Shown: positions 22,371 through 33,710 of the stretch, one piece after another
Position numbering within the stretch: position 1 is the first letter of the stretch
Layout: every line of letters begins with the position of its first letter
NCBI GenBank assembly: GCA_051453625.1
Contig: JBOZIK010000001.1
Location: forward strand, 21,488,386 to 21,552,385
DNA length: 64,000 nt
DNA from: Welwitschia mirabilis
Lineage: Eukaryota; Gnetophyta; Gnetopsida; Welwitschiales
Direction: 5' to 3'
Notes under the pieces: model-generated
What the model was told of the DNA's origin: nothing
Databases searched by the model: none
Seen by the model: the letters and a program-made list of their open reading frames with translations, nothing else
Made by a program: the position numbers and the translations under genes

Positions 22371-23891
22371 GGAATTCATATCTACTTTGGTTTATCCTAC
22401 ACAAGATGTTGTACCATACTTCTTAGCCTTTAAGCACTGTTAGTGTAATATTTGATATTAACTTTAAAAGGACAATTAAACTAATAATGATCATGTTTAT
22501 AGTAGTAATAACAAGTAATATTATTAGTGTACAGTATATGCTCATACCTTAGCTTCTAGTTCCATTTATTAAATAATGACACTAAAGTACTAGTGGAGGC
22601 TTCATTGTGGCCTAAGTCACTTTTATTATTTGGACTTCTACATTATCCAAGCATGATTTTTATGGTCTTCTTCCCTTGGGTAAACTTCTCATTGATTCTT
22701 TTAATATTAAAAAGTTTATGTATGTCTTAAAGTTCCATACCTATTTCTCCTTTACTTTCTAATTCATATTCCCCTTCTTCTTCTTCATTGTTCTTTTGGT
22801 TATGTATGATGACTATGTGAGATGGATAAGCTATTTTATTATTAGATGTCTTACATTCTCATCATCATCCCAACCTATGAAGAAAGATCTCCTTGGTTCT
22901 TTATTTTGTGATTTTTCTTGTAATCTAATTATAAATAGGACATTCCAAGGTTATGTATACTTATCCTTCACAAACCCAACATTCTAATTTGGAAATTTAA
23001 GAGCTACTAAAAGTTTTAAATTCAAACTTATTTACAACTTAAAGCTTGAATCGATTCTGATAGTTCTCCTTCTTGTTGTTCTTTCATAAAAGAAGAATTT
23101 GAACTTGCCTTGTGATAAGAGCAAGTTCTTCTTCCACATCATCTTTAAAGTTATCTCAATCTAATACTTATTTTATTTTATCTTTAAAAGCTTGCCTTAG
23201 ATTTTTACTAGCTTTAAGACTGATAGGATTCTCCTTTAAAGGACCATCTTGAATAAGATCATTTCCTAAGTCATTAGAATACTTTGTAACTCCTTAATCT
23301 GCATTGTATTAAAGTCTCTTGATTCTTCCATGGATTTTGTTTTAGGCCTATATTTTGGAGTTAGTGAACTAAAAACGTTTTGAATTACCTTGGACTTTAA
23401 AATATTTTCACCAATTCCACATATGGTATTTACTATGATAGAGACTCTTGTGAAGTACTCGTGTATTCTCTCTCCATTGTGCATTTCAAGTTTTAAAACT
23501 AATTGGTCTAAATAAGAACCTTTGATTTCTTGATAACAAAGGTTCCTTCATATGTTCCCACTGGAACATTCCATATTTCTTATGCTATTTTAAACCTAGA
23601 TATTATGTTGAATTCTTCTATTATAAGGGCTAAGTAAAAAGTATTCTTTGCTTTTGATTTGTACATGAAAACTTTATTTTCTTTGTTTCTCTAATTCCTT
23701 CTAGATTTGATTTGTTTAATAAAGTTGTTTGTTGCATCTATAGTAGTTTCTATAAGTTTTAAGTATCCATCTTCATTGCTTTATCAAACTTAAAACGCAT
23801 AAGACTATAAGTACACTTGCATACTCATTTTCTAATAGACATAGTTAGATCCATCAAAAAACAAAGATCTAATAGATGGCACACCTTCCAT
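22371..23891 (-). pseudogene. Ty1/copia gag relic of element C
   Basis: The ATG at 23891 opens MEGVPSIRSLFFDGSNYVY, then a stop at the W position. The UBN2 domain is open at 23266-23484 (NGERIHEYFTRVSII, MQIKELQSIL). A first CCHC knuckle is visible near 22930-22965 (VCEG, stop, VYITLECP), with its histidine changed to tyrosine. The second knuckle (about 22450-22510) keeps Cys at both ends (CYYYYKHDHY, stop, FNCPF). C therefore supplies the gag segment that B has lost. Confidence 0.8.
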
Positions 23892-23929
23892 AATTTACTT
23901 AAGAATGTTACTCATTTTCATGAGTACCT

Positions 23930-23941
23930 ACTCTAATACCA
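23930..23941 (-). other. Primer-binding site of element C, degenerate
   Basis: On the minus strand TGGTATTAGAGT, two substitutions from the methionine-tRNA consensus found in B. Confidence 0.8.
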
Positions 23942-23943
23942 CT

Positions 23944-25321
23944 TGAGCATTGTTGAACTTAGAGGAGATTGATAAATGAGGTCTATCAAATAAATTCATG
24001 ACTAAATTTGAATAAAAATACATAATAAAGACCTTATTAAATTAATTTGATTCCCTAACTTAGGTATGTCCACACATAAAGGGTAGCTTCCTTTCACAGC
24101 TCTGGATATCCTTAACCTATAAAATAGTGGTTTTTTAGCACCACCAACCTTACATACAAATGAAATGCTCCTTACAAGACAACACTCTCTTCCCTTGATG
24201 GATTACAACAGACAAAAATAAATTTATACTCATAAGCACTTAAGGAAGCATATCCATACAAGGGTTATCTTATAGTTTAAAATCCCAAGTAAGCGATTCT
24301 TAAGATAATAACAAGTAATGGACTATAATGAATGAATCTAAAAATCTAATAGTCCTACAAAAAAGTGTTAATAAACAATGCTAAGAAAAAGAAAATAACA
24401 ATCCTAAAAGATGTTACTTTGATGAAATGCTTGAGTTCTTCCTGTTGTAGTCATCCATATGTATCTAAGATTAGAGTGATGTAATTGTGGGAGAGTCAAT
24501 GATCAAGTAATGTATTTACTAGATGGTCTTCTTCATCAAGGTTACAAAAATATTCATGTGTGGTACTAATCACTTGTGTGTGTAATCCTTTTTCTTTACA
24601 CTTTATGTCTTTTGATGTCTTCCTTGTCTTTACAATAGAGAGATAATCATTTGAAATGATTAAACACTTTGTAACGGGTAAAAATGGCTAAGTTTTAGTT
24701 GTCCAATGACTATTTTATTTTTTGGCAATTTTTCAAGGTAGACATCTTTGACATAATATACATCTTTGTTAGGTAGACACCTTCATCCTGAAAGACGTCT
24801 TTGATCAAATTGCCTAGATTTTAATAAGATCTAAACTACTAAATCTTTGACCCTTAAAGATCATGAATTTAATATGTAAAACTTTCCTAATTCCATAGAA
24901 TGTATATAATTTATCATTTTACAATTTGTATTTATTACCTCTTTCAGTTAGGACACATGTGTTTGATTCCATAGATGTCTTTAAATAGATGAAGTAGTAT
25001 AGGTGTCTTTAATTTGCTAGATATTTCACCTATCTTAGCTTCTTGCTTTAGTATAAACATCTTTGACATGATAGACATCTTTTCCTGTGACAAACTCCAA
25101 TTCAATCTAGACATCTTTGATTTAGTAGATGTCTTTACCATAGATGTCTTCATCTATGTGGATGTCTTAATCAATTTTGTCTATCCTTGATAAATTCTAA
25201 GTTGAATATTCTATGTACTTTGAACTTCTGACTTAATCCTATTTGCAATTCAGTGTTCTTTAATTTTTCTTATCTCACATTACATTTGATAAGTAAAATT
25301 AAAAAAAATGGGATTTTATCA
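23944..25321 (-). repeat. 5' LTR of element C (about 1378 bp)
   Basis: On the minus strand it starts TGATAAAATCCC at 25321 and ends CTCA at 23944. Alignment of both ends to A and B is clear, and it is the most divergent of the three LTR sets. AGATGTCT-type sites cluster between 24740 and 25165 (for example at 25131 and 25142). The expected target duplicate would be ATACG at 25322-25326, with its partner outside the window. Confidence 0.8.
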
Positions 25322-26974
25322 ATACGTAAAGTGTGAGGCCTTAATTATAATTAAAATTATTTGATTGATTGATTATGATAGTTGTACTTTAAGGAAAAGG
25401 TACAATTACTAAAATCTTGGATTTGACATCCCTCTCACCCTCTAATACATTTTAAAGTAATAATTAAACATGTTTACCCTTAATAATATACATGTAATAT
25501 TATTCATATGAGATAAATAATATAATATAATATAATAATATGCATATAATATATAATATAATATATATGTAATATTATGCATATGTATTATGTAATTTAA
25601 TAGTATGTTTTATATGTAGTATAATAATATAATACTAATAGATTATAAAACATAGTAATAATAATTGGACTATACCTATGTGACTTATTATATATGTTCA
25701 CGGTATTAATGTTAATCATAAGATAATTGAATAGGTTTATATTGTATATGAGAATCCTCACTATATTTTTTCACTCTTAATCATATGCTTATATTTTCCT
25801 ATAGATTTATATTACTTGCTCTTCTAATCATTGTATATATGTCTTGTGTTACGAAAGCTTTGCTACATAATCTTCAATATAAACCTTCTTTCATAAGTGA
25901 AATCACAATCAAGACCTAGACAATGGTGGATCGGTCATAAATTAGAAGGTGGACAATAGCTAGTAGTGGGTTGTCATTTGCCTAAGTAGACTGATAGTCC
26001 ACTTTGAGTGTGATAATGTTTCATATAAATCTACTTCTAAAAAAGAACTCAAGTCATATATGTGGTACTAAAAAGTGATTGCTCAAAAAAATCTTCTCTA
26101 AGATTTAGAATAAAAGGATGACCTTCCTTCAATTCCTTTTCTCAAAAGACTTATAACAATGTATTTTGAACTTTTTTGTTTGTTGTTTTTACTTTCTCCA
26201 CTAGAATTTTTTTATAATTTGTTTATACATTAGACATTACTAGTACTCGAATGACATATTATCCTCCTAACATCTTATTGTAATTTATTAAGATGAGAGT
26301 CTAATATAAAGTGTTATTTCCCAAAACTCCTATTATAATTTATTAAATTAGAACTTGCATCATCTTATATAGGCTATGAAGAATACTTTTCTTTACTAAA
26401 GCTTAAAAAAACCAAGTCATAAACTTCATAGAAGTAACCTAGATGAATAACTTGGAAAATCATTGAAAACTTAATTCTTCAAGACTTTTTTTTTAAATTA
26501 AAGTTAAAATCTATAACTTCTTCAAGACCTAAGATTATTAAAAGAGGTCCAATATAAAGGTTTGTGACTGCATTTCTAAAAGCACATAGAAAAAAAGACC
26601 ATGTTTTATGAAGTTGTAAAATCTCATTACTTGAGACATCTCTTACATAACTAATTTCAATGCCATCATAAACTAAAAAGGAAAAACATGATGGAAAATA
26701 AGATGTGCAATTTGAAAAGTATGACTTAATATTATTAAAGATCTATTAATAAACTTTCATGGACATTAGCACTCCTTACAGAAAGAGTAGGAAAGAAATC
26801 CAAATTATACAGTGATAATAATTTTGCTAAAGCATTATTATGAAATACCACTTTGAATTACCAAAAATCACATTATTTGTTAACAGAGATGATGAAAATA
26901 GAATATTTCTATTAATAATGCTATTAAAAAAAGAAAAAATAAATAATACCTCTAAACTTGAATACGTCTTAGTG
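25322..26974. other. AT-rich stretch, no gene seen
   Basis: Mostly low-complexity AT. A dense TATAA/ATAAT tract runs through about 25486-25640. No reading frame with recognisable composition or motif occurs on either strand. The portion 25920-26110 is slightly less AT-biased but also unrecognised. Confidence 0.6.
25486..25640. repeat. AT-rich low-complexity tract
   Basis: Imperfect repeats of ATAATATAAT and ATATGTAATATTATGCATA, without a single clean period. Typical slippage-prone intergenic DNA. Confidence 0.7.
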
Positions 26975-27405
26975 CTATTGATCTTTGTCTTTGACTTCCA
27001 TTATTTGCAAGGACACTCTCCTATCAGAAAATTCATGATGTTTATTAATAAGCTCCATTATTTTCTCAAGATAATCATTACTAAGAAATTTGATATCATC
27101 TCCGTTCTTATCATACAAAATCCCTTTCAATAATTTAGATCTATTTCCAAGAAATGATTTGCTATTGTTTTGGCTATTTTTGAAGATGCCATCAAACTCC
27201 AACGAATCCTTAAGTTCCAAATCCAAATAGTTTCATTTGTGCTACATCTAACACAAGGCATAATTTCATCAACTCTTTGATAAAACATCCATTCAATACT
27301 AACTAAACTATGAAGCTCTTCCTTGCATCTCTTCACCTTGTAGTTCCTTTTCAAGCTATCAACTTTGTTCATACATTGCTTCATGATTTTTGTAGTTTTC
27401 GCTCA
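26975..27405 (-). pseudogene. Fragment resembling a trihelix (ASIL-type) transcription factor, frameshifted
   Basis: Two overlapping minus-strand frames read as one protein. The upper one (27127-27384) opens KQCMNKVDSLKRNYKVKR and continues SIEWMFYQRVDEIM. The lower (26975-27226) continues LELKDSLEFDGIFKNS...YLEKIMELINKHHEFSDRR. 'QCxNKxDxLKxxYK' followed by 'SxWxFYxRxDxxM' is the third-helix and downstream pattern of plant trihelix proteins of the ASIL kind. A one-base shift separates NERKLQKS from the QC block, and another separates the two frames. The first helices are missing. A transposon-captured or decayed gene copy is likely. I am only moderately sure of the family. Confidence 0.45.
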
Positions 27406-28626
27406 TTACCATTGAATATTCACATAGCTAAGGATATCTTCCTAGTCTTTAGTTTTCAAATAACCTTTGTCATACAAACATTTTTTGCCTAGCTATTAAG
27501 CAGCTATAACAATGTCTTAGAATGATACCAATACGTAAATACAACATGAGTAAATTTGTAGGCATTGCCATGATGGCATGATCCCTTATAAAAATTTAAA
27601 TAAGAATTTCATGAATAGTTGAAGATGCAAGAATCTCTTCATTGAGCTTTCTTACTAGGATGCATGAAAGGACACTTGGTCTCATAATGGCTACATCCTC
27701 ACGCACAACACTATACCTTAAACTCATACATCTAGAACTCATCATTGTAGAGGTTAAGCTTAGTAAATTGGATATGGAAGATCATTCTTAAGAGTAGATC
27801 TTTTGTTTTTTTTCCTTAATTACTTTTTTCTTCAAAATGCCACTTGAAATGCCCTAGATCTTATGTCAATGCATACCCTTTCTCACCTTTCTAGCTCACT
27901 AACTTTTTTACTGATTCACATTGCCTTTGATCATTTTTAGTGTTTAATTTACCACCATTTATACTTTCCATAACGCTTTAAGATTAGCATGCATGTTAAT
28001 GCTAACATCAACGCCATTCCTTTAATGCTTGGATTTCTTTGTTATTAAACCCAATGCAGAGAATAATGTAGTGGAAAGGGTGTTACATAGGATTCATGCA
28101 AAATGTTTAGGTTATAGGGTTATAGAAAAACTTAATAGAAATTAAAATGATAACACACTTGAAATAAAGCTCAAAGAAAAATAAACCCTAAATATTATTC
28201 TAATTTTTAAATATTTTTATCAAAAAATAAAGAATGTAATAGGAACATAAAATTGAAACAAAATTTGCAGAAAGAAGAAAAACAAAAGAAATAAGTTCTG
28301 TATTTGTTTTTTTAAACCTTCTTTTAGTTGCGACCTATATAAAACTTGTTAGATCTTTAACAAAAAAGTATGAAAAATATTGTTTAGGTTATAGTGAAAA
28401 AGTAAATAAAATTCTGAAATAAACCAATTTGATTATCATTAGAAATCTACTAGTACTAACCATTAGAAAGAAAAGAAAATGAAAGAAATACCCAAAAGAA
28501 AAATGACATGTTTGGGTTTCACTGGAAGGAACTAGTACCAACTAATGAAATAACTTAAAACGAAACTAAACTAAAAATCTAGAAGAAACTAAAATTATGC
28601 TTCTTTCAAGAAGCTATTATGTCATT
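27406..28626. other. No gene seen; possible interior of an Athila-like relic
   Basis: AT-rich sequence with no recognisable frame. If the primer-binding site at 28627-28644 is real, this stretch would be the leader and gag region of that minus-strand element, but no gag motif is visible. Confidence 0.4.
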
Positions 28627-28644
28627 ATCCCAGCAACAGCACCA
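28627..28644 (-). other. Athila-like primer-binding site, degenerate
   Basis: On the minus strand TGGTGCTGTTGCTGGGAT. It differs by transitions from TGGCGCCGTTGCCGGGGA, the site typical of plant Athila-clade Ty3/gypsy elements. The changes are the C-to-T and G-to-A type expected from methylation-driven decay. Confidence 0.55.
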
Positions 28645-29760
28645 ACATCTATCTATTAGTTAGTACAATTAAACTGAAATAAACTAAGTGAGATTCAATA
28701 TCATTCTTCTATAAGGATAATTAAGACAAACTTAATTAGAAGTTATACAAGATTGTCAAACTTATAATAAAATCCTAATACAAAAGAAAAATCAAGAGTT
28801 AAGAATTTTAATGAACTCCAATCAAAGAGGTAGAAAAATGAATAAGCTCTAAAGGTCTAGTTTAACTTATCTAACAAAATACCTTCACTCTAATGATATC
28901 CTGCAATTTCTTGAAACATATCTCAAACCATCAAGTCATAATAACTCAGGTCATGGTGACATAATTTCATTTACTACATGAGTGTTAGTAAATTTAATAG
29001 TTGCTTAGTACTTCATAGCCCTTTCATAAGTATGGAAAGTAAGGACTACAATACTCAAATTCCATTAAATAAAAGTAACTACAACCAATCAGATTAAGAA
29101 ATTTACTTAGTTATTAATAACACTTGCTAATGTAGTTTCACTTAAGTATTGTAAGTATGAAGCTATTTGCAAATTAAAATAAAAAATAAATAACTATCCT
29201 TTTCATTAATTTAGAAAACTATATTATATCAAAGGATGAAGACTAGATTGGTAGAGACTCCTTATACTAGCCTTGGAATAAGTCCATTCTAAGGATTTCT
29301 ACTATGTTTACCAACCAAAGAACCCTTACAAATAAGATCTCAAGGCTCTTTTATAGGTTAGTATGAGGTGGAAATGATTAAAGGCCTCTGACTTGTAGTG
29401 GTAGATGGACGATTACAAAGTTTTTCATGTAGCTTTAGATAGAGTCTTTATCTTCTTGCATTAGGTGAGATTATTATGATGAGTCCAACATGTAGCCCTT
29501 TGATTATAATGCTTCTTTCAATTGATGCAATTTCTATGTGTCTCCAACATCACCTCATGTAACACTGTCACATATTGCTACTATGTGTCTTCTACGTCAT
29601 CGCTATGAGTTATTAAAGATGCTAGTTATTTCTAATGTAATAACTAATTACGCCCATAACAGGATTTTAATCATTTTTCTGTGATAGTTCTAGAATGTAA
29701 CTTTTGAAGTGTTCTGCTCCAAAGGATTGCTGGTGCTAGTGAACTAGATAATGGCACTAG
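28645..29760 (-). repeat. LTR-like stretch upstream of the Athila-like primer site
   Basis: It lies immediately 5' of the primer-binding site on the minus strand. It contains a good TATA box, CTATAAAAGAGCC (minus strand, 29344-29356), as expected for an LTR promoter. The outer LTR boundary could not be fixed; a TG-start candidate lies in 29640-29760. No second copy was found in the window. Confidence 0.4.
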
Positions 29761-30129
29761 TTTCTTTGATTAGATGATCCTTAACTTTCAGCATGTTCTT
29801 TAGAATATAGTAAATAGGTTAAAAATGTCATGGAAATGTGATAAGTTCATAAATCATGTTTAAAAAGAGTAGAATACATAATTTTATGATAAATTGGTTA
29901 TTTTAAATGTCATTTTAAGCTAAAATAGTTAGATAACTTGACCATGTTAAAACATTCTACTCCTAATACATTAAGCATAGTAGTGAAAATGGACATTAGC
30001 TTCTTCCATCTATTCCATGGAATTTTCCTTAATGTGAAGCATTTATTATGGGAAAAGTAACTAGATAATGGGTTTTATTAATTAAGTGACATGTTAATCG
30101 AATGCTTTTTCTTGTTCACAGTGACTTAT

Positions 30130-32620
30130 ATAAAACTATGCCAATTTTCACACTCCAAGTCTTTCATTACTTTATATCCTTTATTGAGATCTATTAGCGT
30201 AGGTGTACATATAAAATCCAAATCACAAACTTTATATGCTTTTAAGATATTTAAAACTAAAGTGAAAAAACAAGTCAACTATAAAATCAAAAGTTTCCAC
30301 TAAGATAATAGTAGCGAGTACACATCTAGGAATTCAACATTTAAAGACTTGCCTTGGGATACCTCAACAAAATGGAATTGTCGAATGATTTAATAACACC
30401 ATCATACATATGGTGTATTCTATGATGTATTTTAGTGGTTATAAGACTTATCTTTGGGGTGAAGCAGTAAACACAACACTACATTTCAATAATCATATTG
30501 GTTGACATACTGAAAAGGGACTATCTCTAACTAAAAATGGTATTGGTACAAGCCTAATTTATACCTTTTTTAAATTTTTATTAAAAATGCTATGTCCAAA
30601 TCCCAAGAGAATTTCATGACAAATTTGGAGCACATACTCCAATTAACATCTTTGTGTGATATCTAACCGACTAGAACGGCTATCCAGTGTATCTCCTATA
30701 GCATTATAAGATCATTATTTCTCATTATGTCATCTTCTTAGATACTTTGAATAATGATTTCCGACTTTTAAGTTTCATCCTTTCTCTAACCTAGTAACCA
30801 TGTTGGATGTTGAATGTTCTATAGTTGAGAGGGAATATGTGGTAATTAATAATACTTTAATTCCTTCTATTGGTATGTTCACTTTGTAATCTATAAAAAT
30901 TAAGCAATTTTATGCTCTTAGCATTCTTAATCATCATTATAGTAGCAATTAAATGGGTTCTCCAATTGAAGAAGCTAATGCTACCTATAAGTAACATTGA
31001 AGTATTTGGCTACAGTCTATTTTCCAACATGTTTGCGATGATGAGAATGGTAAAAGTAGAACTAAATATGGCTCACACAGATCTCATGATGATGATAATG
31101 AGCTATAGTTGACCTTTGATACTAAATCAACCTCATTTAAAAATGCCATCCAACATGATCATTAGATAAAAATCATGCAAGAATAATGCAATAGTATTAT
31201 TGAAAATGGTATATGGGAGTTAGTAGATCTTCCCCTAAGGTGCATAGCGTTACCTAACAAATGGGTTTTCCACAATGATTATAATGCAAATAATACCCTT
31301 AAGCAACATAAATCTTAGCTTCTTGTTATAAGCCTATGACAATATTAAGGACTTAATTACAATGAAGTCTTCACACTAATAACAAAATGGGCTACCATCA
31401 AAATAGTGATTGCCTTGGTAGCCCAAAGAGGATGGAAGCTTCATCAATTGAACATACAGATTTTCCTTCTCCATGGAGATCTAAAAGAAGAAATTTACAT
31501 GATACAACCAAAGGCCTTTGAAGTAGAAGGTAAAGAATATAAAGTGTGTAAATTGATTAAGTATTCATATGGCCAAGATGTAAATTCCATAGTATTCATG
31601 AAATATAATGGGCAAAAATATACATAAATAGTGGTGCATGTACATGATATACTAATAATCAGAAGTGATGAAGAAGATGTGAAAAAGATAAAAATTATTT
31701 TAAGTAAGGAATTTAAGATTTCTAATATTGGATTAACCAGATTCTACATAAGTGTGAAAATTATTCAGAAAGAAAATGGAATATTTTTAATACAAAAAAA
31801 GTACATTAGATATCTAATCTAGAGTTTGGATTAAAAAAATGCAAAAAAAGCTATAACACCTTTGGGAAAAAAATGCCAAGGCATCAACCGACAAAGACTT
31901 AAAACCTATAAATGAAACTAAAAACAAAATAATAATAGGAATCCTAATTTACATAATCAACACTAGATTAGATCTATCATATGTTATTGATGTACTATCA
32001 TGATATCTTCATGCACCCAAGGTTACTCATCTGAACATTGCAAATAGAGTACTGAGATACCTGAAAAAGATAAAAGATTTAGGTTTAACCTATAAAAGAA
32101 ACTTTCAATTAGTTCTAAAGGCACTCTCTAATTCTAATTTCGCTAAATAAACTGATACTTTATTATCAACATCAAGGTATATCATGTTCTTAGAGACTTC
32201 ATTCCTGTCTTAGCAATTAAAGCGTAAGAAAACTATAACGTAATCTTCTACTAAGGTGAAATATTTAGCTACTTCTAAGGAATGTAGAGAAATAGAATGG
32301 TTGAGAAAATTATTAGCGTTAGTGAAATTCAAATAGACTAAGATGATAGAGTTGTTCATTGATAATCAGTTACCAATTTATCTAGCAAAAGATCTAAGAC
32401 ATCATAATAAGATAAAAACACTTGTGGGATGGGGTTCATATAAGTTATTTGACCATAGAGTAAACTGCTACTATTCTTATAAAACCACTTGGTCGAGAAA
32501 AGTTCTAGCATTTTTAATCCAAAATGGAATTGATAATGAGTTGATTTAAGCTCCTTTTTCTTCTCTTGTACATTATGGACTTTACTTAACTTTTGAGTCT
32601 CTGTTCAAAGTCACTCGTAA
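30130..32620 (+). pseudogene. Ty1/copia pol relic (element F), integrase to RNase H
   Basis: Integrase fragments run from about 30200 (FKIFKTKVKKQV, then a decayed SDNGGEY-type block) through PQQNGIVE at about 30361-30387. Reverse transcriptase spans about 31240-31830: LPNKWVF, MIALVAQRGWKLHQLNIQ, MIQPKAFEVEGKEYKVCKL. The catalytic YVDD box has become HVHD at 31637-31648. RNase H follows at about 32000-32430 (STKVKYLATSKECREIEWL; FIDNQLPIYLAKD). Stops and frameshifts abound and gag is not seen. It differs in sequence and LTR from A, B and C, so it is another copia lineage. Confidence 0.85.
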
Positions 32621-32664
32621 TCCTAATACTATGAGATGTGTAGCATAATTTTGACCTAACCAAT

Positions 32665-32675
32665 ACGAAGGGAAG
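32665..32675 (+). other. Polypurine tract of element F
   Basis: ACGAAGGGAAG directly precedes the TGTAGG LTR start, 3' of the RNase H relic. Confidence 0.6.
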
Positions 32676-33063
32676 TGTAGGGATTTTAAGATGCATAATA
32701 CACATAATAGTCCTATCTATTATGGGATGTGTAGCAGTAAATTGACTACTTCTTTAATGAAGTAGTTCCCTCACATGATAACTTCTTTAGGAAGGTTTTA
32801 TTTTAAGCTGCATTCCCAAGGTTTTTCTCTAGGCACTTCGGTTTTCCCTTGGAAGAGATCGTATTCTCATATTTGGGCGAAATTGCTAAGGCTTGTAGTG
32901 CACACCATGATTACATGCCTAGGGAAGCGTGTAAACTCTAGTAAATCCTTAATAGTGTGCTTTTCTTTAAAAGCAAGCTCTTTAGTGTAATAAAGGAAGA
33001 GAAATAAAATTTTCATTTTGGCAAACATCTTACTTAGTTTTACTTGTTCTCCTATTCTCAACA
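32676..33063 (+). repeat. 3' LTR of element F (about 388 bp)
   Basis: It starts TGTAGGGATTTT after the polypurine tract and ends TTCTCAACA at 33063, giving TGT...ACA termini. Inside is a perfect 8-bp hairpin, ACTACTTC/GAAGTAGT, at 32745-32766. The 5' LTR was not found in the window, so the right boundary rests on the terminal motif alone. Confidence 0.5.
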
Positions 33064-33064
33064 G

Positions 33065-33710
33065 CGAGTTGATATAGACTTTGGTTTGAAGAACTTTATA
33101 TAATCTTAAAGCTTGTTTGAAGATAAGTTCATGTTGATTGTTATGGTAGATACATTCTACTTCATAGATTTCTATTAAACTGGGTTACTTAGCTCATCCT
33201 AAAAGGATACTTTGTCATAGACCAACACTCAAGGGATTGAACCCATGACATCTTAAAAAAATTTTATTTCAGGATCCAACATAATCTCCTCCCCCTTTAT
33301 CACCTAATTTTGTTGGGAGTCTAAATTTAACGCAACCTTCGACTTTAGTGGGTTCGTATAAACATTGGTTTGAAAACCTTTACAATGTTTTAGACCTTAT
33401 CTGAGGGCAAGCTTACGTGAATTGTTATGGAAGAAATATCATGTTGCATAGATTTCTATGAAACCGAATTACCTAGCTATTACTAAGAGGGCACCTTCTA
33501 ACTTCCTAACACTTAAGAGCAGGCAAGTTCATGTTCATGTGAAGTGTTATGGGAAAAATATCATAACACATTGATTTTTATTAAACCGATTTATGTAGTC
33601 CAAGAGTGCACCTTCTCACTTAGTGACACTCAAAGGGGTTGAACCCTAAACCTTTAAATCTATAAGCTCAAAAATGCTCTAACGACTAATTGAGCTATGT
33701 GTGGAGGGAC
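33065..33710 (-). repeat. tRNA-like (SINE-like) repeat with internally duplicated body
   Basis: On the minus strand, from about 33703, there is a pol III A-box-like TAGCTCAATTAGT (33685-33697). A B-box-like GGTTCAACCCC follows 40 bp later (33635-33645). The body ('AAGGTGC-CTCTTAG...ATAGAAATC-ATG...CATAACA-TTCA') occurs twice in tandem, at about 33521-33645 and 33400-33520. A further copy lies at 33106-33250, again preceded by a near-perfect B box GGGTTCAATCCC (33231-33245). This layout fits a tRNA-derived SINE or a composite built from one. No poly(A) end or target duplication was identified. Confidence 0.45.

Larger units (their letters stand above)
7426..25321 (-). mobile_element. Element C: oldest Ty1/copia copy, split by A and B
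   Basis: C runs right to left: 5' LTR (23944-25321), primer-binding site, gag, pol, a motif-rich noncoding stretch, and the third frame. The third frame starts at 18145 and is interrupted by element B (8331-17303). It resumes at 8330 and continues to 7426, where element A cuts it. Colinearity with A's third frame across the B insertion (17309 side to 8330 side) is clear. C's own 3' LTR must be left of the window. It is the only copy here that retains gag, pol and the third frame, but stops, frameshifts and gaps are everywhere. Confidence 0.8.
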
